A DNA stretch of 64,000 bases from Bacteroidales bacterium (lineage in GTDB: Bacteria; Bacteroidota; Bacteroidia; Bacteroidales; UBA3824). Location: the NCBI GenBank assembly GCA_017544805.1, contig JAFYDK010000013.1, forward strand, positions 1-64,000, written 5' to 3'. Below the pieces are notes generated by a model. The model saw only the letters and a list, made by a program, of their open reading frames with translations, was not told where the DNA came from and ran no database searches. This document shows positions 8,986 to 18,105 of this stretch, in pieces. The stretch's first letter is position 1. Every line of letters begins with the position of its first letter. The translations under genes were made by a program, and so were the position numbers.

Positions 8986-10491
8986 CTATGATTTTTGTAT
9001 TTTTTTGTATGCAAACGGTATAGATTCTATTATATCAGAGGCTAAAAGTCCGCATTGGGCTAATTTTTCTGCGGCTATATCGCCTGAAAGACCGTGAAGA
9101 TATACTCCTAAAACAGCAGCCGTCTCCTCAGAATATTTTTGCGACAAAAGTCCTGTAATTATTCCCGTTAAAACATCTCCGCTACCTGCCGTTGCCATAC
9201 CCGGATTGCCTGTGGTGTTAAAAAATATTTCTCCTTGAGGAGTTGCCGTAGCCGTGTATGCTCCTTTTAGGACGATGATAATGCCTAACTCAATGGCTTT
9301 TTCCCGCAAAACTTCCAAACGTTTTACGCTGTTTTCTGTCTTGCCGAAAAGCCTTTCAAACTCTTTCGGGTGAGGTGTCAGAATTGAGTTTCGGGGAATT
9401 AATTTATGAAAATTATTTTCTGATATTATGTTTAGAGCATCAGCGTCCAAAACAAGCGGTTGTTTGGCTTTTAGCAATAATTCTTTTACGACCTTAGCTG
9501 TGAGTTTATCTTTTCCGATGCCGGGACCGATACCGATTGCAGAGAATTTTTCAATGTCAGGAAGCGTTGAAATTATTTTTTCGTTTTCGTCAATGCTGAG
9601 CATGGTTTCCGGCGTTGCGGTTTGAATAATTTCAACGAGTTTTTCACCCGTGTGGAGAGTTACAAGTCCTGAACCCGCTCTGTGGCAGGCTCTTGAAGCT
9701 AAGATTGCCGCTCCGGCTTTGCCGTAACTGCCTGATATTAAAAGTGAATGACCAAAAGTGCCTTTATGGGAAAATTTTTTGCGTTTTTTAATTTTTAATG
9801 CTATTTCCTCCTTTAAAACCAGATTATAAAAACTCTCTGTTTTTTCGCTAAAATTTTTGTCCAATCCGATGTCAATGATTTTGACCTCGCCCGTAATGTC
9901 TTCATTTTCAGGTAAAAGCATTGAAACTTGTGGAGTGTGGATTGTGAGAGTTTTCGTGGCTTTTATAATAGTGGAAGATACTTTTGCAAAGTCGGAAAGT
10001 CCTGATGGAGTGTCGATTGCGATGACTTCATTTGTCAGAGAATTGATTCTTTCTATTACTTTTGCACTCAGACCTTGAATTTCACGGTTTAGACCTGTGC
10101 CGAAAATCGCATCAATAATAATGACATTCCCTTGTGGCAAGGGAATGTCGTTTTCTGAATTTATTTCAACGGTTTTAATGCCGCTAATTTGCTTTATTTT
10201 GTTGAAATTCAAGATATTATCATCGCTGAAATGTTTGAAATCCTTTATCAGAGAACATGTAATATCATCAAAGCCGTAACCGTACAACATTCTTGCTATA
10301 CATAATCCGTCGCCGCCGTTGTTGCCCGAACCGCAAAAAATCATAAACCGGCTGCTTAAATCTCTGCCTTTTATAATTTCTTCGGTTAGTTTTTGGGCGG
10401 CTCTTTCCATCAATTCAGCTGAGGAAATACCCTGAATTTCCATTGTCGCCTTATCCAAAAGGCGCATTTGCGAAGAGTTTAGAATTTTCAT
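8986..10491 (-). CDS. nnr: Bifunctional NAD(P)H-hydrate repair enzyme (epimerase + ADP-dependent dehydratase)
   Basis: 501 residues, full length for the fused enzyme. The N-terminal YjeF/NnrE epimerase half carries CGSGNNGGDGLCIARML (from residue 53) and DAIFGTGL (near 126). The C-terminal ribokinase-like NnrD half starts around residue 235 with GSYGKAGAAILASRACHRAG and ends with the conserved NPGMATAGSGDVLTGIITGL. Together they convert damaged NADHX/NADPHX hydrates back to NAD(P)H in the cytoplasm. The start codon follows the stop of the C1 peptidase gene directly, so the two are probably cotranscribed. Confidence 0.95.
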   Translation of the reverse strand: MKILNSSQMRLLDKATMEIQGISSAELMERAAQKLTEEIIKGRDLSSRFMIFCGSGNNGGDGLCIARMLYGYGFDDITCSLIKDFKHFSDDNILNFNKIKQISGIKTVEINSENDIPLPQGNVIIIDAIFGTGLNREIQGLSAKVIERINSLTNEVIAIDTPSGLSDFAKVSSTIIKATKTLTIHTPQVSMLLPENEDITGEVKIIDIGLDKNFSEKTESFYNLVLKEEIALKIKKRKKFSHKGTFGHSLLISGSYGKAGAAILASRACHRAGSGLVTLHTGEKLVEIIQTATPETMLSIDENEKIISTLPDIEKFSAIGIGPGIGKDKLTAKVVKELLLKAKQPLVLDADALNIISENNFHKLIPRNSILTPHPKEFERLFGKTENSVKRLEVLREKAIELGIIIVLKGAYTATATPQGEIFFNTTGNPGMATAGSGDVLTGIITGLLSQKYSEETAAVLGVYLHGLSGDIAAEKLAQCGLLASDIIESIPFAYKKIQKS

Positions 10492-11667
10492 TTATTTCTT
10501 AATTCCGAGTTTCTTTGCTATGTCGGCAGGAATTGCGTCTTTATGAACCATTACGTCGATAGTTTTCATAGCGACAAACGTTTTGGTGAAATACCAAGTG
10601 CCTTTGTAAGTATTGTCAGTACCCCAAGAGTTTTTAGCCATGTAATATTCTTTGCCGTTTTGATCTTTTGCAATACCGTAAATGAGCATTCCGTGGTCGT
10701 CGGTGGTTTCCCAATTGTCATAACCTTTTTGACGGAGTTCCTGAGTTGCTTTGATTTCAGGAAGCGGTTTTGATGTCAAAAATTCACGTTTTGACCAGTC
10801 AGAGGTAAGTCCCGTCCAACGTGCTTGGTCTGAACCTGATAATTCAGTAGATTTAACATCGGGTAATTGTCCGATACCGTTGCGTGAGAAACCAAGTTCT
10901 GAAACGTCAGCACCCCAAGCCAATGTGTAACCTTTATTAACGGCGTTGTCGATGATTTTCATCATTTCGTCCATCGGAACATTGTAAGCCAAATCCCAAC
11001 GCCAGTTGTCTTGAACTTCTATTACCATTTTCTCATAAAAAGGATGATGAGTGAAAGAGGTTATCGAAACATAATCGTCCATATTAAGACCTAAACTTTC
11101 AGCGTAAGATTTAGGAGTGTATTCTTTGCCTTTGTAGGTGAATTTTTCGGGACATTTGCCCAAATATGTGTCATAAATTGATTGAAGACCTTCTTTCCAA
11201 AGCGGAGAAAGCTTTTTCGCTTCGCTTTTTGCGATAGCCTCAACGTAACTTTCAGCAATTTTATCGAGTTCGTTGTTGTTAGGAAGCGAATCACCGTAAA
11301 GAGTTCCCATCGTAGGCATTGCCTCTTGAGGAATTATGCCGTAATGTTTCCAACAATAAGCCACATCGTAAGCAAATCCGCCCGGTGAAAAAGATACGTC
11401 GCCGTGTGTTCTGACTGCTTTTTCTGCTCTGTCAATCATCGTTTTATTAACAACGAAAGCCTCTGAAAAGTCCATTTCGCCTTTGCCCAAACGCATAAGT
11501 TCGCTTTCAAAATAACTCAAGGTCGAAAAACACCAGCATGTACTGCTTCTGTTCTGATTTTTTACGCTCGAAATCGGCAATTCTTTTACAGTTTTGAATT
11601 CAAACTGAGCCATTGAAGGTAGCATCATACCAACGGCTGCTAATGTTAATGCAATTTTCTTAATCAT
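10492..11667 (-). CDS. Exported C1-family (papain fold, PepC/bleomycin-hydrolase-like) peptidase
   Basis: 391 residues with a signal peptide (about residues 1-20, ending SMAQ), so it acts outside the cytoplasm, unlike most PepC enzymes. The catalytic set is intact: Q38 and C44 in VKNQNRSSTCWCFS, H325 in DDHGMLIYG, and N346 in AKNSWGT. The order and the long insertion between Cys and His fit the aminopeptidase C/bleomycin hydrolase branch. It lies immediately upstream of nnr and likely shares its transcript; there is no obvious functional link. Confidence 0.92.
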   Translation of the reverse strand: MIKKIALTLAAVGMMLPSMAQFEFKTVKELPISSVKNQNRSSTCWCFSTLSYFESELMRLGKGEMDFSEAFVVNKTMIDRAEKAVRTHGDVSFSPGGFAYDVAYCWKHYGIIPQEAMPTMGTLYGDSLPNNNELDKIAESYVEAIAKSEAKKLSPLWKEGLQSIYDTYLGKCPEKFTYKGKEYTPKSYAESLGLNMDDYVSITSFTHHPFYEKMVIEVQDNWRWDLAYNVPMDEMMKIIDNAVNKGYTLAWGADVSELGFSRNGIGQLPDVKSTELSGSDQARWTGLTSDWSKREFLTSKPLPEIKATQELRQKGYDNWETTDDHGMLIYGIAKDQNGKEYYMAKNSWGTDNTYKGTWYFTKTFVAMKTIDVMVHKDAIPADIAKKLGIKK

Positions 11668-11691
11668 TTTTCGATTATTTTATTTGTTTTA

Positions 11692-11727
11692 AAAAAAAAT
11701 AAAGGGCGAAAATAAAATTCGCCCCTA
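11692..11727 (-). terminator. Rho-independent terminator after the coiled-coil lipoprotein gene
   Basis: A GGGCGAA/TTCGCCC stem (11704-11710 with 11718-11724) is followed on the minus strand by a run of T residues (A tract at 11692-11699 on the plus strand). It lies between the coiled-coil lipoprotein and the C1 peptidase gene. Confidence 0.85.
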
Positions 11728-11757
11728 AGATATAATTATTCGTTTTATTTGTTTTGC

Positions 11758-12630
11758 TTATTCTGCTACGATTACAAGAACTTTGCTGTTTTCCCAGAAT
11801 TTTACGGGGTCGGTAATTTCCAATTTGTCAGTAACCTTACCGTTTTGGATAAGTTTGTATGATCCTGAGGGGTGGCTGGAAAGAATTTTAGCCGATTTTA
11901 CATTCAGCGGAATAGAATTGCAAGTCCTTAAATCCGTCTTCGTGAAATAATCTTTGTCCATATTGCCGTCGATTTTCAGCGGTTTGAAAAGTCCGTCTTT
12001 TGCAACGACATTGTGGTTCATAAGTTCTTTCTTCGTGCCTACAACATAATAAACAGTGTTAAGAGCCTCGTCTTGAGCTGAAATAATTTCAGATTTTTCT
12101 TCGCTCATGCGTTGTTCCTCTTTGAGGGTAGAGTCAATTTCAGCCATTTGACTTTCCAACTGCGCAACATTGAAATTAAGCTTTTCCAACTCTGATTTCA
12201 AGGTCGTAATTTCTTGATCCTTGCTGTTTATTTGTTCTGTCAAGAGTTGAATTGTTTTTGCCATTTCTTTGTTTTTCAGACCGTTCTTTTGAAGTTTGTT
12301 GTTCAAATCGTTGATGGTCTGTTTGTTTTTTTGCATCAATTCATATATTGAAAGAATGTCATCATTGATTCTTTCCGCAGAGGTTTCATCAAATTCTTGA
12401 CCTGTTTGTGTTCTGGTGGAAATTATCTGTTCTTTTTCCTTAATTTTGTTAAGGTTTTCTTGTATGGAGTTGAAAGCTGCAAAATATTCGTCTATTTTGA
12501 CTCCTCCTGTTGTTGCAACGCTTCTTAAACTGTCGTTTTGCGCTTGAAGTCTTTGTAATTCTTCAGTGTTGCAAGACTGAAACGTTAATAATGAGCCGAA
12601 AATGGCTGCTGTTAATACTAATCTTTTCAT
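11758..12630 (-). CDS. Coiled-coil lipoprotein of unknown function
   Basis: 290 residues. A lipoprotein signal (LLTFQS-C, Cys-20) is followed by about 170 residues of heptad-like coiled coil (ELQRLQAQNDSLRSV; KNKQTINDLNNKLQKNG; LKSELEKLNFNVAQLESQM) and then a compact globular C-terminus with GTKKELMNHNVVAKDGLF and KILSSHPSGSYKLIQNGK. This layout is common among Bacteroidota envelope lipoproteins, but its partner is unknown. A -7-like box (TATTTTTG, minus strand 12655-12662) lies just upstream. Confidence 0.8.
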   Translation of the reverse strand: MKRLVLTAAIFGSLLTFQSCNTEELQRLQAQNDSLRSVATTGGVKIDEYFAAFNSIQENLNKIKEKEQIISTRTQTGQEFDETSAERINDDILSIYELMQKNKQTINDLNNKLQKNGLKNKEMAKTIQLLTEQINSKDQEITTLKSELEKLNFNVAQLESQMAEIDSTLKEEQRMSEEKSEIISAQDEALNTVYYVVGTKKELMNHNVVAKDGLFKPLKIDGNMDKDYFTKTDLRTCNSIPLNVKSAKILSSHPSGSYKLIQNGKVTDKLEITDPVKFWENSKVLVIVAE

Positions 12631-12694
12631 TTTTAAAAATTCAAGTTAAAGATCCAAAAATATAACGGTGCAAAATTACAAAAGTTTTTTGATA

Positions 12695-12725
12695 TTGCAT
12701 AATTTTGAAAAAAAAATTACCTTTG
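12695..12725 (+). promoter_or_regulatory. Bacteroidota-type promoter for rsmI
   Basis: TTG at 12695-12697 (incomplete -33 box) and TACCTTTG at 12718-12725 are separated by 20 bases, matching the TTTG/TAnnTTTG pattern. The rsmI start codon is 25 bases downstream. Confidence 0.6.
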
Positions 12726-12749
12726 TGCTTGGTTTAATACACTTAAAAA

Positions 12750-13442
12750 ATGTCAAAATTATATATCGTACCGACCCCTGTTGGCAATCTTGAGGATATG
12801 ACTTTCAGGGCTGTTAAAGTTTTAAAACAATGCAGTTTGATTCTTTGTGAGGATACCCGCACGAGTTCAGGACTTTTGAAACACTTTGAAATCAATGTTC
12901 CCGTTGCCTCGCATCATAAGTTCAACGAGCATGAAACGGCAGATTATTATGCCTCAAGGGTTTTGGCGGGCGAAGATATTGCGCTTATCTCTGATGCCGG
13001 AACACCTGCAATTTCTGATCCGGGGTTTATGTTGGTAAGAGCTTGTGTTCAAAAAGGTGTTCAGGTGGAGTGCTTGCCGGGTGCAACGGCTTTTGTGCCG
13101 GCTTTGGTGGATTCGGGTTTCGGTTGTGAAAGTTTTATTTTTAACGGTTTTTTGCCGCAGAAAAAAGGACGTCAAAAACGTCTTAAATTTTTATCCGAAT
13201 TGGATTTAACAGTGATTTTTTACGAATCGCCGTATCGTGTTACGAAACTTTTACAAGAGATAGGAGAGTATTTCGGCAAGGACAGAAAAATTTCTGTAAC
13301 GAGGGAAATATCAAAAATCTACGAAGAAACTTTGCGTGGAACCTCTGATGAACTTTTGGAGGCGTTCAAAGAGAAAGCTCCTAAAGGCGAGTTCGTTGTA
13401 GTTGTTGACAAAAAAGGCAAAAACAGTGAAACTGAAGATTGA
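12750..13442 (+). CDS. rsmI: 16S rRNA (cytidine-1402 2'-O) methyltransferase
   Basis: 230 residues, the usual size. The tetrapyrrole-methylase-fold signatures are at the N-terminus (YIVPTPVGNLEDMTFRAV, CEDTRTSSGLLKHF) and centre (LISDAGTPAISDPG). It methylates the ribose of C1402 in the ribosomal P-site using S-adenosylmethionine. The short C-terminal domain found in some RsmI proteins is absent, as is common in this phylum. The next gene starts 16 bases after its stop. Confidence 0.95.
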   Translation: MSKLYIVPTPVGNLEDMTFRAVKVLKQCSLILCEDTRTSSGLLKHFEINVPVASHHKFNEHETADYYASRVLAGEDIALISDAGTPAISDPGFMLVRACVQKGVQVECLPGATAFVPALVDSGFGCESFIFNGFLPQKKGRQKRLKFLSELDLTVIFYESPYRVTKLLQEIGEYFGKDRKISVTREISKIYEETLRGTSDELLEAFKEKAPKGEFVVVVDKKGKNSETED

Positions 13443-13458
13443 TAAGGTTTTGATAAAA

Positions 13459-14097
13459 ATGCGTTTGGCTTGTATTGTTTTAGTTCCGTTTTTTGCAGTC
13501 TTTTCTTATTATGATGTTAATGCTCAGGGGTTGTTTAAGTCCTATGAAAAACTTTCAACGCCGGAAAAGCATTGGGTTTTGACTCACCCGTTAGCGGCGA
13601 AAAAAATTTTTAAGATAAGTTCTTTGGTCAAGGATGAGGTTAAAAAACATCAAAAAGACACTCTTTTGGATGGAGATGTTGTCGGCGGAACACTTGACGC
13701 TTTTAAGCATACGCTTTGGATGGCACTTTGCGCTCAAAAAATCGGGAAGAAAAGAGCTTTGCTTTTAGGACAGGCGCATGAAGATGGCAACCGTTTGGAC
13801 TTTTTGAAAAACGGTCAGAAAAAATATATCGGTCAAGATAGTGTTTTGAGCCGTATGGATATGCTTAATAATCAAGTAGGTGCGCAAATCGGTGTTGAAT
13901 ATCCTAACCTCGGGGTAGATTCATTGACACAAATTGTTATAAAAAATATTGTAGAGGGTAATTGCTTTAAGGTTAAAAAAAATTCTAAACGTCGAAGCCT
14001 TGATAAGGACGGTAATATTATTGACGAAAATAAATATCCGGGAGTTTGGAATATTCCTAAAGTTTTAATAAATTCAAACGGATTAGGCGAAATATAA
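13459..14097 (+). CDS. Exported DUF6973-like protein
   Basis: 212 residues from the ATG at 13459; the in-frame start at 13402 lies inside rsmI and would place a charged tail before the signal peptide, so it is rejected. The signal peptide ends around DVNAQG. The mature protein holds a His/Asp/Asn-rich segment (LDAFKHTLWMALCAQKIG then AQAHEDGN near the middle) like the DUF6973 family of putative exported enzymes of unknown reaction. Its last codons form one arm of a hairpin with 14114-14126. Family call is from motif memory and moderate. Confidence 0.7.
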   Translation: MRLACIVLVPFFAVFSYYDVNAQGLFKSYEKLSTPEKHWVLTHPLAAKKIFKISSLVKDEVKKHQKDTLLDGDVVGGTLDAFKHTLWMALCAQKIGKKRALLLGQAHEDGNRLDFLKNGQKKYIGQDSVLSRMDMLNNQVGAQIGVEYPNLGVDSLTQIVIKNIVEGNCFKVKKNSKRRSLDKDGNIIDENKYPGVWNIPKVLINSNGLGEI

Positions 14098-14162
14098 TTT
14101 TTTTTTATGTTTTGCCCAATCCGTTTAAAAAAAATCGCCCCAGAAAAAAAGAAAAAGCAATT

Positions 14163-15080
14163 TTATTTTTTACTCATTTTGAACAAGAAATCTTTTTCTT
14201 CTTTTGACAGGTTGCTGTAACCTGATTTGGAAATTTTATCAAGTATTTCGTCTATTTTTTGTTGGTCAGAGGCTTTCTGTTGATTGAATTCTGCATCGCT
14301 GAAATTTTGTTGTTGAGAATATTCAGTGTCTTTGTATTTATTGTATTTGACTTTCATTTTCGGTTTGCTTTTAAAAAACGAGAACAGCGAAAACAATCCG
14401 TCTACCAACTTGTTGAAACCTTCAGTTAAATCTTTGCCTTTCTTATAGTTGGTTGCGAACAAAAAGCCAAACAATGCTCCGCCTAAATGAGCGATATGTC
14501 CGCCTGCATTAGTTCCTTGAATTTGGAAAACATCAAACACAACGTATGCAATGGCTATCCATTTGAATGTTATGGGTATAATGCCGAAAAACAAAACTTT
14601 GTAATCCGGTTGCAAAACGGCAATCAAAACAATGTATGCCGTTACCGCTGCCGAGGCTCCTAAACAAACCGAACCTGCTATTGAGTTAGAAAATATCGGG
14701 AAAATATTATAACTCAATATATAAAGCAGTGCTCCCGATAGTCCGCCTAAAATATAAACTCCTAACTGCTGACGGTTGTTAAGCATATATTCCAAAATTT
14801 GTTTTATGCAGAAGAGCCACAACATATTTGAGAAAATATGCCAAAAATCAATATGCAGAAACATGTAAGTCAGCGGAGTGTAAAATCTGAAAGCTAATTT
14901 GCTTATTGCCGCCGGCAGTGCAAAATATTTTACTGCTAAATTGTCCATGTATCCTTGCAGACCGAACAAATAAAACAAAACGCCTGCCACTGATATGAAC
15001 AAAAATACAGCGATGTTGATAATTAGTAACTTACTAATCATCGACTGTCTGAAAGCCGTCTTTATAAAACTTGTATCCAT
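14163..15080 (-). CDS. Rhomboid-family intramembrane serine protease (copy 2, with cytoplasmic tail)
   Basis: 305 residues with about six transmembrane segments. The expected rhomboid landmarks are present: HIDFWHIFSNMLWL, the serine motif CLGASAAV, and the histidine helix GGHIAHLGGALFGFLF. The serine motif reads GASA rather than GASG. After the last helix comes a roughly 90-residue polar tail rich in Gln/Lys/Asp that the neighbouring paralogue lacks. It starts nine bases after the first rhomboid gene ends, so the two are a tandem pair downstream of mutL. Substrates are unknown. Confidence 0.88.
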   Translation of the reverse strand: MDTSFIKTAFRQSMISKLLIINIAVFLFISVAGVLFYLFGLQGYMDNLAVKYFALPAAISKLAFRFYTPLTYMFLHIDFWHIFSNMLWLFCIKQILEYMLNNRQQLGVYILGGLSGALLYILSYNIFPIFSNSIAGSVCLGASAAVTAYIVLIAVLQPDYKVLFFGIIPITFKWIAIAYVVFDVFQIQGTNAGGHIAHLGGALFGFLFATNYKKGKDLTEGFNKLVDGLFSLFSFFKSKPKMKVKYNKYKDTEYSQQQNFSDAEFNQQKASDQQKIDEILDKISKSGYSNLSKEEKDFLFKMSKK

Positions 15081-15089
15081 TTTTTCTTT

Positions 15090-15875
15090 TTAAGCGTTAA
15101 AAAAATCGTTATGCGGGTTCCTTTTCCACCATAAAATCATAATTATACCGAAAAGCATACCGCCTAAATGTGCGAAATGTGCGATATTGTCGCCGCTGAA
15201 ATCATTAACACCGAAAAACAATTCGGCTGCACCGTACAAAAGTACAAAATATTTTGCTTTTATTCCAATCGGGATAAACATAAATTGTAATTTCATGTCG
15301 GGAAACATCATTCCGAAGGCTAATAACAATCCGAATACCGCTCCTGAAGCACCTACAACCGGTCTTGCCGTGAAATTTTCAGCGGCTTTGCTTACAATAT
15401 CTTTTATCGCTTGGGCGAAGTCGGGTGAATGTTGATAATTTGTTATAAAATCGTCCAAAAGTTGCATTTTGAACAAATAACTATGTTCAGCGGCAAAAGT
15501 CCTGAGTCCTTCAACCGTCGGATTTGCTATTAAAGCCTCTGCTGCCTCTTGAGCGGGAGCTATTTGATAATAGTTTACGAGCATATTAACGATTGCCGCA
15601 CCAAGTCCGCAAACGATATAATAAAACGAAAATCTTTTGCTGCCCCAGACAGATTCTATTATAGAGCCGAACTGATAAAGTGCAAACATATTGAAAAATA
15701 TATGCGTAAATCCGGAATGAACAAACATATACGTAAAAAACTGATACGGTTTGAATTGTTCACTTTTTATATAATAAAGAGCCAAAGCATCTGTGGCAGG
15801 AGGGTATGCCATGCAGATTACGAAAACTATGATATTAGTAATCAGCAAATATTTTGCACAAGGTGTTAGATTCAT
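15090..15875 (-). CDS. Rhomboid-family intramembrane serine protease (copy 1)
   Basis: 261 residues with the canonical motifs: HSGFTHIFFNMFALYQFG, the serine motif VVGASGAVFGLL, and the histidine helix NIAHFAHLGGMLFG. A loop of roughly 70 mostly polar residues (EAAEALIANPTVEGLRTFAA onward) is inserted between the third helix region and the serine motif, typical of Bacteroidota rhomboids. The start codon is next to the mutL stop, giving the order small protein, mutL, rhomboid 1, rhomboid 2 on the minus strand. Confidence 0.92.
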   Translation of the reverse strand: MNLTPCAKYLLITNIIVFVICMAYPPATDALALYYIKSEQFKPYQFFTYMFVHSGFTHIFFNMFALYQFGSIIESVWGSKRFSFYYIVCGLGAAIVNMLVNYYQIAPAQEAAEALIANPTVEGLRTFAAEHSYLFKMQLLDDFITNYQHSPDFAQAIKDIVSKAAENFTARPVVGASGAVFGLLLAFGMMFPDMKLQFMFIPIGIKAKYFVLLYGAAELFFGVNDFSGDNIAHFAHLGGMLFGIIMILWWKRNPHNDFFNA

Positions 15876-17696
15876 TTATAAAAATTTTTTTTCTATTTCG
15901 TCAATTGGTAAAATTACTACCGCAGTTTTTCCGTCCGGGGAAAAATTCGGCTCCGGCGTTGCAAAAAGCGAATCTATAAGCGAACTCATTTCTTCTGTTG
16001 AAAGTTGTCGTCCCGCTTTTATGGCTTTGCGCCTTGCAATGGATTTTGCCAAAACATCTTTTATCGATGATGACAAATCTCCGTGTCCGTCTTTGTAACT
16101 GTCAATGATGTCCGTTAAAATTTCGATGGCATCGTTTTGTTCTAAATACGTCGGAATTCCTTTTAACACAGGCTCTTGCATATCCGTAAAGTCAATGTCA
16201 AAACCGATACTCGTCAAAAAATCCCTTATGTCATAAGCCATAGTGGTTGATTGCGCATCTAATGAAAGTTTTTCGGGGTATAACAGCGATTGCGTATTGT
16301 CGGCATTGTTGTCGGCAACCTCCAAAAACTTGTTGTACAAAACTCTGTAATGCGCTCTGTATTGGTCAATTATCATCAAACCCGATTTTACGGGGCTTAC
16401 AATGTATTTCTCTTTTACTTGAAGAATTTTGTTGGACTCGTTAATGCTTTTTTGAGTCTCTAACGGTAGTTCCGCAATTTCTTCATTATTAGAGGTTTGA
16501 TACAATTTCTGCCAATTATCGAGATTGTTTTTTGCTCGGTAATCGGTGTATTGATTTTTGGATTCGTAATATTTTTTTTCGGTGCTTTCAAATGGGTTGT
16601 AAAACGGGTTGTAACTTACTTGAGGAGCCTCGGGCATCGGCGTATCTTTTGAAAAATACGGCATATCGGCAATTTGTGCATTGTCGAAATCCAGAGCCGG
16701 GGCAACGTCGTTTTTGTTGAGCGTTTCACGGATTCCCGCTTGAAGAAGTCGGAAAATATCTTGAGCGTTTTCAAAATTTATTTCCGTTTTTGTTGGGTGT
16801 ACATTAACGTCAATGGCGTGAGGGTCAATCTCAAAATACAAAAAATACGACGGTGCAGTATCGGGCAAAATCAGTTTGTCGTATGCCAACAAAACAGCTT
16901 TGTTGAAATACGGATTTTTCATGTAACGGTTGTTAACAAAAAAATACTGTTTGTCGTTACGTTTTTTAGCCGAAGATGGTTTGCCGGTAAATCCTGTGAT
17001 TTTTACGATTGAAGTGTCAATTTCGACTGGAATTAAATCCGCATTGAGATTTTTGCCGGCTATTGCAATGATTCTCTGTTTAAGACTTGCTTTGGGCAGA
17101 GAATAAATCATCTGCTCGTTGTGATAAAGCGAAAAGTCAATCATAGGATGTGTTAGCGCAACTCTCTGAAATTCTGTTATAATGTGTTGAAATTCAGTGG
17201 AATTGGCTTTTAAAAATTTGCGTCTTGCCGGAACGTTGAAAAAAAGCGATTTTACGGCAAAGTTAGTTCCTTTGGGCGTATTAATGGGAGTTTGACTTAT
17301 AAATTCCCCGCCGCTGAAAATAACTTGCGTTCCCATTTCATCGCATTCCTGACGTGTTTTGAGTTCGACCTCCGCAACCGAAGAAATCGAGGCTAAGGCT
17401 TCACCCCTAAAACCTTTCGTATAAATGCAAAAAAGGTCGTCAGTTTTGTAAATTTTACTTGTAGCATGGCGTTCAAAACTCATAAAAGCGTCTTTTTCGC
17501 TCATTCCGCAACCGTTATCGACGACCTGAATAAGCGTTCTTCCGGCATCTTTGATATTGACGGTGATTTTGTCAGCACCGGCATCTACCGAATTTTCAAC
17601 AAGTTCCTTTACGACGGAGGCAGGGCGTTGAATAACCTCACCCGCAGCAATCTGATTTGCCAATGCCTCCGGCATAAGTTTTATAATTTCCGCCAT
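15876..17696 (-). CDS. mutL: DNA mismatch repair protein MutL
   Basis: 606 residues from the ATG at 17696 (MAEIIKLMPEALANQ); the longer in-frame start at 17750 is not family-like. The GHKL ATPase motifs are intact: ELVENSVDAGA, DNGCGM and TKGFRGEALASISSV. The C-terminal domain has DQYRAHYRVLY where endonuclease-type MutL has a metal-binding DQHA-x2-E motif, and lacks the CPHGRP motif, so it probably does not nick DNA itself. It couples MutS mismatch recognition to downstream repair enzymes. The small gene just upstream is likely cotranscribed. Confidence 0.96.
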   Translation of the reverse strand: MAEIIKLMPEALANQIAAGEVIQRPASVVKELVENSVDAGADKITVNIKDAGRTLIQVVDNGCGMSEKDAFMSFERHATSKIYKTDDLFCIYTKGFRGEALASISSVAEVELKTRQECDEMGTQVIFSGGEFISQTPINTPKGTNFAVKSLFFNVPARRKFLKANSTEFQHIITEFQRVALTHPMIDFSLYHNEQMIYSLPKASLKQRIIAIAGKNLNADLIPVEIDTSIVKITGFTGKPSSAKKRNDKQYFFVNNRYMKNPYFNKAVLLAYDKLILPDTAPSYFLYFEIDPHAIDVNVHPTKTEINFENAQDIFRLLQAGIRETLNKNDVAPALDFDNAQIADMPYFSKDTPMPEAPQVSYNPFYNPFESTEKKYYESKNQYTDYRAKNNLDNWQKLYQTSNNEEIAELPLETQKSINESNKILQVKEKYIVSPVKSGLMIIDQYRAHYRVLYNKFLEVADNNADNTQSLLYPEKLSLDAQSTTMAYDIRDFLTSIGFDIDFTDMQEPVLKGIPTYLEQNDAIEILTDIIDSYKDGHGDLSSSIKDVLAKSIARRKAIKAGRQLSTEEMSSLIDSLFATPEPNFSPDGKTAVVILPIDEIEKKFL

Positions 17697-17721
17697 TTTT
17701 GTTTTTTGAGAAAAAATAAAA

Positions 17722-18009
17722 TTACATAAAACCGAAATATCTATTAACAAAATAGCAGATTAGCGACAAAATAACAACTAAAACAAAAACACGTAAATTG
17801 CTTTGTCTTAATTCTTTGTGCTGACGTTCATAACGGCGTCTGAAAGTGCCTTTTTGTATTAGTCTGACATCTTCCGTGCCTTCTTTACCGAGTTCTTTGT
17901 TGATTTCGTCTACTCTGCGGCTGATTTCGTCTTTCACGGGGTCGTAATACCTCGGAATGTATTGAAATTCATGAATTTTGTTTTCCGGAAAAAATCTTGG
18001 TAATCCCAT
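17722..18009 (-). CDS. Small conserved membrane protein upstream of mutL
   Basis: 95 residues from the ATG at 18009 (MGLPRFFPENKIHEFQYIP); an extra 12 residues from 18045 are possible but less convincing. The cytoplasmic part has a YIPRYYDPVKDEISRRVDEI segment followed by many Arg/Lys/Glu residues, and one transmembrane helix ends the protein (FVLVVILSLICYFV). Similar small proteins sit next to mutL in other Bacteroidota; the role is unknown. A -7-like box TATCTTTG lies at 18043-18050 on the minus strand. Confidence 0.75.
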   Translation of the reverse strand: MGLPRFFPENKIHEFQYIPRYYDPVKDEISRRVDEINKELGKEGTEDVRLIQKGTFRRRYERQHKELRQSNLRVFVLVVILSLICYFVNRYFGFM

Positions 18010-18105
18010 AGTGTTCCTAAATTTTAAAAAAGTTTTCAACCGCAAAGATAATTAATTTTTTTGATTGCAGCACAGCTCCCGCGCAAATCATTTTATGAAA
18101 AAAGA

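Noticed and set aside
14076-14126. Terminator hairpin at the end of the DUF6973-like gene
   Set aside because: The arms pair well, but the T run is in the loop and A residues follow on the plus strand, so it does not fit a standard terminator; recorded only as a hairpin.
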